From positions 12,328-35,163 of the forward strand of contig DHGT01000118.1 of NCBI GenBank assembly GCA_002402905.1: DNA of 22,836 bases, given 5' to 3'. Both the position numbers and the translations under genes were made by a program. The notes under the pieces are model-generated. The model was not told the DNA's origin and did no database searches. It saw nothing but the letters and a program-made list of their open reading frames with translations. The DNA is from Desulfatitalea sp. UBA4791 (GTDB taxonomy: Bacteria > Desulfobacterota > Desulfobacteria > Desulfobacterales > Desulfosarcinaceae). Positions 15,337-21,961 of the stretch are shown in pieces (position 1 is the first letter of the stretch; each line of letters starts with the position of its first letter).

Positions 15337-15435
15337 GAAAAATTTTGGGCGGGTCAGTGCCCAGGATGCGTGAAACATCGTTGCCGGACGACGCCGTATA
15401 GGGTTCAAGATCAAGGCGCCCGAAATTGGTGTAAG
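15337..15435. repeat. Degenerate hairpin repeat related to the 3.5-kb palindrome
   Basis: GTGAAAAATTTTGGGCG at 15337-15353 and CGCCCGAAATTGGTGTA near the other end are imperfect inverted copies. The block AAGATCAAGGCGCCCGAAA resembles GAGATCAAGGCGCACGAAA in the 3486-3626 element. It lies between fdhE and the FmdE gene and has no gene. It is probably a diverged member of the same repeat family and may attenuate transcription after fdhE. Confidence 0.5.
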
Positions 15436-15443
15436 GTGAATGA

Positions 15444-16364
15444 CTACTGGAAGGTATTCCACGGCATGGGAACCATGGGGTGGTAGCCTTTTTCCTGGGC
15501 GAGCATATCCAAGTGGACCAGGCTCACGCAGGCAGTGTCCAGGTGGGGCAACGTGTCTGTTTCCCGCAGATCGATGCACGGAAGATAGTGGTGGCAATGG
15601 TGGCAGACATCGATCCGCTCTCCAGGTTCTTCCGGCACGGTGAAGTACATCTTCATCTCGGTATCTTCTTTTTCGCAGACCGCGCACAAGTTGCGGTGCA
15701 CCCGCCAATCGTGTCCACACAGGAGACAGTGCAGATAGCGCTGGCCGCCACCGCCCACCAGATACTCGGAGCCCAACGGCTCGGCCTTGGATAGGTAACT
15801 GATGGCGGGCAACGATCCGCATATGGGGCAAAAGCCGTGATGCCAGGCGTTTTCCTGAATTTGGGCACCCAAGGAGGGCGCCAGGGCCTGGAGCACGGCC
15901 GAAAGAACCGTGTGGATGACGAATCCGACGGCCGGCGGTTCGTCCGGGCGATCCGAATGGGGTTTGACCGTGCGCCCCAGGCAGGCATCGGCCAGGGTCA
16001 TGAGGTCCAGGCCGCCGCGGCCATGGGCGGCCAGGATACGGTCGAAGTCCCCGGCCATGGCCGGAAAACCCGTTTTCAAGGCAGGCATCAAGGCGGTAAA
16101 GGCACGGCTCAACGCCGGCTCAAGGATGCCCAAAGAGAGGCTGGAAAGGAGAGGCGCACCGTCGTCCAGGCGGCTGCCGAAGCCCTCGAGCGCCGGAGCG
16201 TTCGACTCCGCTCTCAAGCTGCAGAGCAGGCGGGCCTTTTCTCTGTATAGGTCGGCAAACGGCTTTACCACGCTCTGCAGCATGGGCCGTTTGGCCGCAA
16301 CGGTTTCGACCACGCGGTCGATGCGTTGTTCGACTTCGGCGACAGCAGGAATGACGGACGGCAT
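15444..16364 (-). CDS. fdhE: Formate dehydrogenase accessory protein FdhE
   Basis: This 306-residue cytoplasmic protein matches FdhE, needed to mature respiratory formate dehydrogenases before export. The first half is helical. The second half carries four CxxC pairs: C179-C182 (FCPICGSLP), C213-C216, C227-C230 and C254-C257, which form the rubredoxin-like metal-binding domain. The length is typical (about 300). The ATG at 16364 is chosen because AAAGGAG lies just upstream; the frame is open to 16640 but that extension crosses a large hairpin and overlaps the formate dehydrogenase remnant. Its natural client, an exported FdnGH-type enzyme, is the pseudogene directly upstream. It may now be relic, or serve another formate dehydrogenase elsewhere in the genome. 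Confidence 0.9.
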   Translation of the reverse strand: MPSVIPAVAEVEQRIDRVVETVAAKRPMLQSVVKPFADLYREKARLLCSLRAESNAPALEGFGSRLDDGAPLLSSLSLGILEPALSRAFTALMPALKTGFPAMAGDFDRILAAHGRGGLDLMTLADACLGRTVKPHSDRPDEPPAVGFVIHTVLSAVLQALAPSLGAQIQENAWHHGFCPICGSLPAISYLSKAEPLGSEYLVGGGGQRYLHCLLCGHDWRVHRNLCAVCEKEDTEMKMYFTVPEEPGERIDVCHHCHHYLPCIDLRETDTLPHLDTACVSLVHLDMLAQEKGYHPMVPMPWNTFQ

Positions 16365-16381
16365 GGCGGCTCCTTTGCGAC

Positions 16382-16429
16382 GGTCATGCCCCGGCGGCCC
16401 GCACTTGAACGGGCCCCCAGGGCATGACC
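16382..16429 (-). other. Large intergenic hairpin before fdhE
   Basis: GGTCATGCCC (16382-16391) and GGGCATGACC (16420-16429) form a perfect 10-base stem. Inside, GGCCCG (16396-16401) and CGGGCC (16410-16415) add six pairs around an eight-base loop, with a 4x4 internal bulge. No T-run follows on either strand. It ends 18 bases before the fdhE start, close to the ribosome site. It may be a processing or stabilising structure or a REP-like unit. Confidence 0.65.
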
Positions 16430-16482
16430 TGAAAGACGACATGGCCTTGCCCGGAGGATCGCACCGGACGAGGCCCGCCGTC

Positions 16483-18521
16483 TCAGAGTTTGAGGATGGC
16501 GCCGACACTTCTGCGCAGCGGACGTCCCAGCATGGAAAGAAAGATTTTGCGGTCCATGGGCGGCTGGAATCGATGAGCCACACTGTTCTCGTGATAGTTT
16601 TCGGGTACGTCCACAAGCAGATAGATGACGCTGACATCATCGGGGTCGGCCAGAATCGCCTTGGGATAATCCTTGCGCAGGTCCGCCAGACGCTGCTCGG
16701 CCAGAAAGAGCATGGTCTCCCGTTCGCCGAAATTCATGGCGCCCGTGGGACAAGCCTTGACGCAGGCCGGCAGAAGGCCGCGTACGACCCGCTCGTGGCA
16801 CATGTTGCACTTGCTGATCAGGCCGGTGGCCGGGTCGCGGCGGGGGATATCGTACGGGCAGGCCGAACGCATGCTCTCGAAACCTTCGTCGGAAATCTTC
16901 CGGGTTTTATCCGTGAAAATGACCGCGCCGGTCTCCGCGTCCTGTATCACGGCGCCCTCTTCGTAATTGTCGGCCTCCTCCTTGCACGGCGGTTCGAGGC
17001 AATGACGGCATTGATCCGGGAAAAAATTCCAGTGAATCGTGTTGTTTTCCAGATGTTCGCTGAAACGCACGACCTTGTAGTTGTTGGGGTTGAGGTCGGC
17101 CACCGACGGGGTGAGACGGTTGGTCGAATCGCCGCACTTGGGCGTGGTCCAGCCGAAACAGAACGGCATGCCGATCAGGTGCACGGTCTTGCCCTGAACC
17201 TGGAACGGTCGGATACGGACCGTCACCATGGCAATCGCCTCGACCTTGCCCCGCACGTTCTCCACGATCACACCGTCGCCGTTCTGAATTCCCCTTTCCT
17301 TGGCCAATTCGGGGCTCATCTCCACATAGAGCTGGGGTTCGGCCTCGAGCAAGCTGGGCACATTGCGCGTCTCCCCGCCGCCGCACCAGTGCTCGGTAAG
17401 GCTGTAGGTTGTCAGCACGATGGGATAAGCCGGGTCGGCCGGCTTGGCCAGTTTGTCCAGATCGCTGGAGACGAACTTGTACATCGGGTTCTGCAGCTGG
17501 CTGGAGAAGGGATGGGAGGTCACCGGCGTTTCCACCGGCTCGTAGTGTTCGGGGAATGGACCGTCGACGCGACCGGGGCCGAAAATCTGGCTAAAGCCGT
17601 GGACATGCATGATAAACGGGTACTTGCCCTTGGCGTCGGCCAGGGGCGGCCAGGGGCCGTCGGGCACATCGCCCACCCATTTGCCGTTTTCCCAGGCGAT
17701 GAGGGCCTTGTCCGGATTCCAGGGCTTGCCGGTGGGGTCCACCGAGGCACGTTGGAACGAGCGGATGTGCGCGAAAATTTGGGGTCCACGTGGATCACCA
17801 CGGCCCCTTTGTCTTTGGCTTGAAGAACCCATTTGAAGGAGATGGGGTGGTGCTCGGCAGCGTTGCTGCCCATGATGAGGAAGGCATCGGCGTTTTTGAG
17901 GTCGATCCAGTGGTTCGTCATTGCCCCGCGTCCGAACGACTCTCCCAGAGCCGCAACAGTGGGGCTGTGTCAGGTACGGGCCTGATGATCCATATAGACG
18001 ATGCCCAGCGCGCGCCATTTGGTGGGCCGCAGCGCACTCCTCGTTGTCGGCGTGCGAGGTACCGATAAAGAACATGGACTCCAGCCGGTTGACGGTCCGA
18101 CCCTTGGTGTCCTTGAGGATCAGGTCCTTGTCGCGTACCTTTTTGACGCGCTCGGCAATCTGTTCCAGGGTCCAATCCCAGCTCTTTTCCTCCCACCGGG
18201 TGCTGCCCGGGGCTTGGTCAGGCGATGCTCGTTGCGGGTCATGGAGAGCATGGAGGCGCCCTTGGCGCACAGGGCCCCTTGATTGATGGGATAATCCGGG
18301 TCGCCTTCGGTGCTGACCAGCTTGCCGTCCTTGACATGGGAGATGACGTGGCAGCTCACCGAACAGAACGGACAAATGGTGACGACCTCCCTGGCGCCTT
18401 CGATCTTGAGCGTGTCCGCATAAGCCCGCACGGGCCTGACGTCCACGCCCAGTTGGAGCATGGACAGGCCGACGACACCCGCCCCGCTCACCTTCATAAA
18501 GTCACGTCGATTGACTTGCAT
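16483..18521 (-). pseudogene. Decayed periplasmic Sec-formate dehydrogenase alpha/beta (fdnGH-type) remnant
   Basis: The start is intact: AAAGGAGG ribosome site, a Tat signal (NRRDFMKVSGAG) and the [4Fe-4S] motif CPFCSVSC. Four lesions follow. Near 18210 a deletion of about 13 bases (judged from the family sequence LTKPLYRAPGS) shifts the frame. Near 18010 a second shift lies in a GC repeat before LGIVYMDHQART. The selenocysteine TGA at 17970-17972 is followed by HSPTVAALGESFGRGAMTNHW. Near 17760, after VDPKFSRTSA, the middle of the catalytic domain is missing and the frame changes. Near 17095 the alpha C-terminus (NRLTPSVAD) runs in frame into the beta subunit (NYKVVRFSE), losing its start and first Fe-S motif. 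The alpha part spans about 475 codons against about 1,000 in the family. The beta part keeps CRHCLEPPC, CPYDIP, CNMC and CVKACPTG. It lies just upstream of fdhE. Confidence 0.88.
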
Positions 18522-18649
18522 GGCAGCCTCCTTTCTTAGGGCCGAAGGGCGAAAGGACCGCGCCCGGTTTCGTGATCTAAAAATAGTGGAGCTGATGGAA
18601 ATGAATCTTGAAAGAGGAGGTGCAGGGGAACCCGATCAGATATATCATA
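18522..18649. other. Upstream region of the formate dehydrogenase remnant
   Basis: This region, with the two inverted repeats behind it, is the promoter region of the fdnGH-like remnant and downstream genes. A strong AAAGGAGG lies next to the remnant start. The whole gap 18522-18851 contains no credible gene and is AT-rich towards 18680-18780. Confidence 0.5.
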
Positions 18650-18678
18650 ATTGACACAATGCGATCCGTAGTGTCAAT
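18650..18678. promoter_or_regulatory. Inverted repeat ATTGACAC-N13-GTGTCAAT, probable operator
   Basis: Perfect 8-base arms at 18650-18657 and 18671-18678 are separated by 13 bases, about 130 bases upstream of the formate dehydrogenase remnant. The geometry fits a dimeric transcription factor. Each arm also contains TTGACA, so a -35 element may be embedded. The regulator is not identified. Confidence 0.5.
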
Positions 18679-18708
18679 CCTTGGCGGCAAAAAAATCAAA
18701 TAATTTAA

Positions 18709-18726
18709 TATGTTATGATTAACATA
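18709..18726. promoter_or_regulatory. Inverted repeat TATGTTA-N4-TAACATA, candidate ModE-type site
   Basis: Perfect 7-base arms with a four-base TGAT centre lie in an AT-rich stretch between modE and the formate dehydrogenase remnant. Known ModE boxes are AT-rich palindromes with TAA/TTA-containing arms, so the adjacent ModE-type protein is the obvious candidate. This is inference from position and base composition. Confidence 0.5.
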
Positions 18727-18851
18727 AATACAAAACCATACGAAGGCAGATAAATTGTCGGGCTGTCATTAAAAAAACGGAAACGCAATTTTCCTCGCGA
18801 TGCTACTGGTGAGATGGATCGGCGGGAGCGCTGCCGTCAGGGGCGAACGGT

Positions 18852-19277
18852 CTAGCGCGCAGGTGTTTTCGAGACGTGTGACGGATCTCCGTCCGAGGGC
18901 TCTTCAAAGGCGATCGGGTCACAAGGCAACAGTTCCTTGGCCCGAGACAAGGCATAGGCTTCGACCTCCTGGAACCAACGACGGAAGTCGGCGACCAATT
19001 GTGCACCCGCCGCTGTGATCTGGTATCCGGCTTTGTTGCCGGATTTTTTTTCGATCAGCGCGACGCCCAAGACCTGCTCGGTGTTTCGCACTTTTCCCCA
19101 GGCCGCGCGATAACTCATGCCCATGGCATTGGCCGCGCCGCTCAGGGATTTTCCGGCTTGGATCTGTTCCAGAAGCTTGAGCCTGCCCAGGCCGAAAAAA
19201 ATACCATCCACTGTTTCCAGCCACAAATGCAAGCGCACGACGGGTTGTTGGTTACCATCCAAGGCACCGATGATCAT
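18852..19277 (-). CDS. ModE-type winged-helix regulator without molybdate domain
   Basis: This 141-residue protein matches the N-terminal DNA-binding half of ModE: winged helix about 28-105 with GRLKLLEQIQAGKSLSGAANAMGMSYRAAW, VRNTEQVLGVALIEKKSGNKAGYQITAAGAQLVADF. The C-terminal molybdate-binding (molbindin) domains of full ModE (about 260 residues) are absent; the last 25 residues are a polar tail. Such short forms occur in many bacteria and how they sense metal is unclear. AAGGAGAG precedes the ATG by nine bases. It diverges from the Mo-storage-type gene and lies upstream of the formate dehydrogenase/fdhE region, so it probably controls one or both. Confidence 0.85.
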   Translation of the reverse strand: MIIGALDGNQQPVVRLHLWLETVDGIFFGLGRLKLLEQIQAGKSLSGAANAMGMSYRAAWGKVRNTEQVLGVALIEKKSGNKAGYQITAAGAQLVADFRRWFQEVEAYALSRAKELLPCDPIAFEEPSDGDPSHVSKTPAR

Positions 19278-19331
19278 GGCATCACTCTCCTTGTCAGATG
19301 GGTTACAGGGGTATGGGAACTTTTATAGAGT

Positions 19332-19359
19332 CATATTCGCCAGGAATAAAGAGAATATG
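19332..19359. promoter_or_regulatory. Inverted repeat CATATTC-N14-GAATATG in the modE/Mo-storage divergent region
   Basis: Perfect 7-base arms lie 55 bases upstream of modE in the 253-base divergent region shared with the Mo-storage-type gene. It could be an operator for autoregulation. Its arms differ from the TATGTTA palindrome on the other side of modE. Confidence 0.35.
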
Positions 19360-19439
19360 TTCCGAAAATGACCCGGTGCACACTCCCGTCGCAGGGTGAA
19401 TCGATGATGGATGTTTCGTTTTAAAATCCAACAGACGCT

Positions 19440-19468
19440 TTGACGAGCACACACTCGTGATATATTTT
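19440..19468 (+). promoter_or_regulatory. Possible promoter of the Mo-storage-type gene
   Basis: TTGACG at 19440-19445 is followed by the AT-rich TATATTTT at 19461-19468; TATTTT at 17-base spacing, or TATATT at 15, could serve as -10. The gene start is about 65 bases further on. The same GTGATATATTTTG string occurs at the strong promoter near 3750. Confidence 0.45.
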
Positions 19469-19530
19469 GATTCGGCGTTTTGACACCTGTGGCTAAAATC
19501 AAAGGATCAAACCAACACGGGAAGGTGAAG

Positions 19531-20394
19531 ATGGGCAAACTAATCAAGGAAGAGCCGGAAAAGGGAAGACTCCATATCGATTCGCCGCTGATGGGGGAGT
19601 CGTTGGTGAGCAAGGAATTACTCAAACGGACCGAGTCAACCGAATATTTTCGCATGCACCCGGATATCAATGTGATCAAGATCGGCGGGCAGAGCATCAT
19701 GGATCGCGGGGGCAAGGCGCTGTTTCCAATCCTCGACGAGCTGATCAAGGCCAAGGACAAACACAAGATTCTTCTCATGACCGGTGGTGGCACCCGGGCA
19801 CGGCACGTCTATAATATCGGCGTGGATCTGGGAATGCCCACCGGTGTCCTTTCCAAATTGGGCGACAAGGTTTCCTGGCAGAATGCGGAGATGCTCTCGG
19901 TTCTATTGGCGAAACACGGCGGCGTTAAAATCGGTCACGGCGATAACCTGGAGCAGTTGACCATGTTTTGCCGTTTGGGATACATGCCGATCACTTACGG
20001 CATTCCACCCTATGGTTTCTTTGAACACCCCGCCGAGCACGGATCCATACCACCGCACCGCACCGATTGCGGCGCCTTCCTGCTGGCCGAAAACATCGGT
20101 GCCCGCTCGTTGATATTTCTCAAGGATGAAAAAGGGCTCTTCGACAGGGACCCCAAAAAGGTCCCCGAATCCGAGCGTGCCGGCTTGCCTTTTTTCAGCC
20201 GCATTTCGGCGCGGGAACTGATCGATCTGGATTTGGACGATTTGATCGTCGAGCGCCCGCTATTGGCATTGCTGCAACGGGCCAAGTGCCTGAAAGAGTT
20301 TCAAATCATAGACGCGCTAAGACACCCCGAGCACATCTTGGAGGCACTCGAGGGCAAGCATGTCGGCACCATCATTTACAAAGAAGAAAGCTGA
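19531..20394 (+). CDS. Molybdenum storage protein-type subunit (amino acid kinase fold)
   Basis: This 287-residue protein belongs to the uridylate kinase-like family that includes the Azotobacter molybdenum storage protein, which uses ATP to pack molybdate or tungstate as polyoxometalate clusters. The kinase fold shows VIKIGGQSIMDRGG (48-61), LLMTGGGTRARHVYNIG (81-97), PPHRTDCGAFLLAENIG (174-190) and FLKDEKGLFDRDPKK (196-210). The ending HVGTIIYK resembles the storage-protein C-terminus. The ATG at 19531 has a GGAAGGTGAAG before it; an in-frame TTG at 19480 is less likely. The storage protein is an alpha3-beta3 hexamer, but only one subunit gene is here. The ModE-type gene is divergent and TupA lies 1.6 kb away, supporting a Mo/W role. 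A different nucleotide-kinase function cannot be ruled out. Confidence 0.8.
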   Translation: MGKLIKEEPEKGRLHIDSPLMGESLVSKELLKRTESTEYFRMHPDINVIKIGGQSIMDRGGKALFPILDELIKAKDKHKILLMTGGGTRARHVYNIGVDLGMPTGVLSKLGDKVSWQNAEMLSVLLAKHGGVKIGHGDNLEQLTMFCRLGYMPITYGIPPYGFFEHPAEHGSIPPHRTDCGAFLLAENIGARSLIFLKDEKGLFDRDPKKVPESERAGLPFFSRISARELIDLDLDDLIVERPLLALLQRAKCLKEFQIIDALRHPEHILEALEGKHVGTIIYKEES

Positions 20395-20429
20395 CAAAAG
20401 CAGCCTGACGCAGCGCCTAAACCGCTCCA

Positions 20430-20452
20430 GTGAAATCAGTCTGATTTTTCAC
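20430..20452. terminator. Possible bidirectional terminator between convergent genes
   Basis: GTGAAATCAG and CTGATTTTTCAC can pair with a two-base bulge, between the Mo-storage-type gene and the convergent small gene, and covering the small gene's stop codon. The stem is AT-rich and the loop tight, so the call is weak. Confidence 0.3.
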
Positions 20453-20654
20453 CGCCGGTCTGGTCGCCCTTTCCGGCCTTCAGATAAATGATTTCCGCAC
20501 CGGTCTCGGCGCTGATCTGGTCCAGTTCTTTCTTGCGAATGTGTTTTACATACACCTTAACCTCCGAGCCGCTGATGCCAACCACTCGGAATCTGGGTTT
20601 TTTTTCCCCTTTTTCGATTTTTCGCCGTTCACGGACAAATATTTTGGTTGCCAT
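20436..20654 (-). CDS. Small basic protein of unknown function
   Basis: I do not recognise this 72-residue protein. It has a very basic first third (MATKIFVRERRKIEKGEKKPRF), a beta-rich middle (RVVGISGSEVKVYVKHIRKKELDQISAETGAEIIYLKAG) and a polar tail. There are no Cys residues, signal peptide or membrane segment. The pattern could bind nucleic acid or a partner protein. A GGAGG about ten bases before the ATG supports translation. It converges on the Mo-storage-type gene (41-base gap) and diverges from padR, sharing its inverted-repeat promoter region, so PadR may control it. Confidence 0.65.
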   Translation of the reverse strand: MATKIFVRERRKIEKGEKKPRFRVVGISGSEVKVYVKHIRKKELDQISAETGAEIIYLKAGKGDQTGGEKSD

Positions 20655-20670
20655 GACCCTCTTGCCTCCG

Positions 20671-20726
20671 TTAGTTTGATTTTAACTAAATCATATGTGT
20701 TATAAACTAATATATCCTTGAAGGAT
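20671..20726. promoter_or_regulatory. PadR divergent promoter with inverted repeats
   Basis: TTAGTT (20671-20676) and AACTAA (20684-20689) form an inverted repeat, and AACTAA recurs at 20705-20710. A 13-base palindrome ATCCTT-G-AAGGAT (20714-20726) covers the padR ribosome site. PadR proteins usually repress their own promoter through such palindromes, so this 74-base divergent region is a likely operator for both padR and the small gene. Confidence 0.5.
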
Positions 20727-20728
20727 CT

Positions 20729-21106
20729 ATGTCAAGAAATACAAAACGCCCCCGACATCCAGGCTCGAAAAAAGCGGAACGATACATCCAGCCTTCAATT
20801 TTACTGGCACTGAAAAGCAAGGCGTCCTACGGCTACGAGCTGATTCAGGAGATATCCAAGTTCGGCTTCGTTGAAGGCCAGGCCCCGCCGGGTATGATCT
20901 ATCGCCACTTACGGGAGCTGGAGGAAAATGGATGGGTCGTGTCGCAGTGGGAGACCGAGGGGGCCGGTCCCGCCAAACGGGTCTACCAACTTACCCCGGA
21001 AGGCTTGGAGGTGTTGTCGTACTGGATCGACTACATGAACAGCCAGGCGGAAAAGCTGTTGAAATTTATCGCGTCGTTCCAAAAAACATCGGAAAAGGCA
21101 AGCTGA
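20729..21106 (+). CDS. PadR-family transcriptional regulator
   Basis: This 125-residue protein has the PadR winged helix at about 20-100: IQPSILLALKSKASYGYELIQEISKFG, a recognition helix and wing with PPGMIYRHLRELEENGWVVSQWETEGAGPAKRVYQLTPEGLEVL. A short C-terminal helix (WIDYMNSQAEKLLKFIASFQK) should form the dimer. The length fits the small PadR subfamily. The spacing from AAGGA to the ATG is only three bases and the ribosome site lies inside a palindrome, so self-binding could block translation start as well as transcription. The ligand is unknown; the neighbourhood suggests a link to Mo/W metabolism but does not prove it. Confidence 0.9.
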   Translation: MSRNTKRPRHPGSKKAERYIQPSILLALKSKASYGYELIQEISKFGFVEGQAPPGMIYRHLRELEENGWVVSQWETEGAGPAKRVYQLTPEGLEVLSYWIDYMNSQAEKLLKFIASFQKTSEKAS

Positions 21107-21174
21107 ACGGCACCGGCGAAGGATTGAAACCGGCTAAGGCCCGTAAGCAGGTGCCTTGCATGGCTGACACGGCA

Positions 21175-21927
21175 TCAATTCAGGTGGGAACCCTCTACCA
21201 AGGCGTTTCCATTTTTCTTGCGCTTTTCATGGACATTCTCCCAGAGATTGGGCCCTTTGGGGGAGACGAAAAGCACCGGCCGGTGGGCTATGAGCCGGGG
21301 ACGCAGCCACCCTTTGGTGATGACGGTATCACTGGAGGCCGGTATCCGCGTATCGCGATCGGCCGACACGACATCGATGCCGCGCTCCCTCAATTCCAAG
21401 ACCGTGGTTTGCGCCGGCCAGTCACGCAGCCTGCCCAACTCCACAAAGCGCCCCGACCAGCCCGACAAGGTCAATCCCACAGCCGCCGCCGCGCCGATGA
21501 TGCCGTCGTTGGTTCCGCCATGGCCTGAGAGGTGGACCTTCGCCGCCGCTTGAACGGCCTGCTTCTGGGTGGAAATGCGATGGGTGCAGGCCTGTCCAAA
21601 GTCCATGATGTCCGCCAAGGCTGCGTTGCAGTCCGTTGCCGCACACAGCCCCGGATCACTTCCCGGGAGGGAATGGGTTTGTATATGACCGACAGCACGT
21701 TCGATCAAAGCGTCCAGAAGCCCCGGGTCGGCCATTTCCACGATCATGCAGGCCGCACTGTTATGGGAGGTATAGGGAATGGCATCGCAAACCAGGAGCT
21801 GCTGGCGAACAACCCCCACGCACCGGCTTCCCTCTGGCAATTCGTCCTCAAACCATCGGACCAGTTTGCCGGTGCCATAGGGTGAATCGTGGTGGTCGGT
21901 ATCGTCGAAACCAATATAGGCTTTCAT
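21175..21927 (-). CDS. Stand-alone TiaS-like protein (tRNA-Ile2 agmatinylcytidine synthetase-like domain)
   Basis: This 250-residue protein starts with MKAYIGFDDTDHHDSPYGTGKL, the signature of the TiaS-like catalytic region. A conserved glycine-rich block HLSGHGGTNDGIIGAAAAVGL is at about 143-163. Archaeal TiaS is about 420 residues and has further RNA-binding OB-fold and zinc-ribbon domains, which are absent here. Bacteria make lysidine, not agmatidine, at the same tRNA position, so a bacterial stand-alone domain probably has a different substrate; I do not know it. It follows the TupA-like gene by 34 bases in the same direction, so the two form an operon. AGGGG precedes the ATG. Confidence 0.75.
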   Translation of the reverse strand: MKAYIGFDDTDHHDSPYGTGKLVRWFEDELPEGSRCVGVVRQQLLVCDAIPYTSHNSAACMIVEMADPGLLDALIERAVGHIQTHSLPGSDPGLCAATDCNAALADIMDFGQACTHRISTQKQAVQAAAKVHLSGHGGTNDGIIGAAAAVGLTLSGWSGRFVELGRLRDWPAQTTVLELRERGIDVVSADRDTRIPASSDTVITKGWLRPRLIAHRPVLFVSPKGPNLWENVHEKRKKNGNALVEGSHLN

Positions 21928-21961
21928 GTTCTAACCCCTCATGCCGATGGCGGCAGATGTA

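Noticed and set aside
15444..16640. fdhE starting upstream of 16364
   Set aside because: The extension crosses a large hairpin and the end of the upstream pseudogene, and FdhE proteins start near MPSVIP-like sequence; AAAGGAG supports 16364.
15910..17823. 637-codon plus-strand open frame
   Set aside because: It lies opposite fdhE and the formate dehydrogenase remnant; the translation has no recognisable domain.
16483..18375. Intact 630-aa fusion protein as annotated by frame alone
   Set aside because: Its N-terminal half is an out-of-frame translation of the real alpha-subunit sequence, which is found in other frames.
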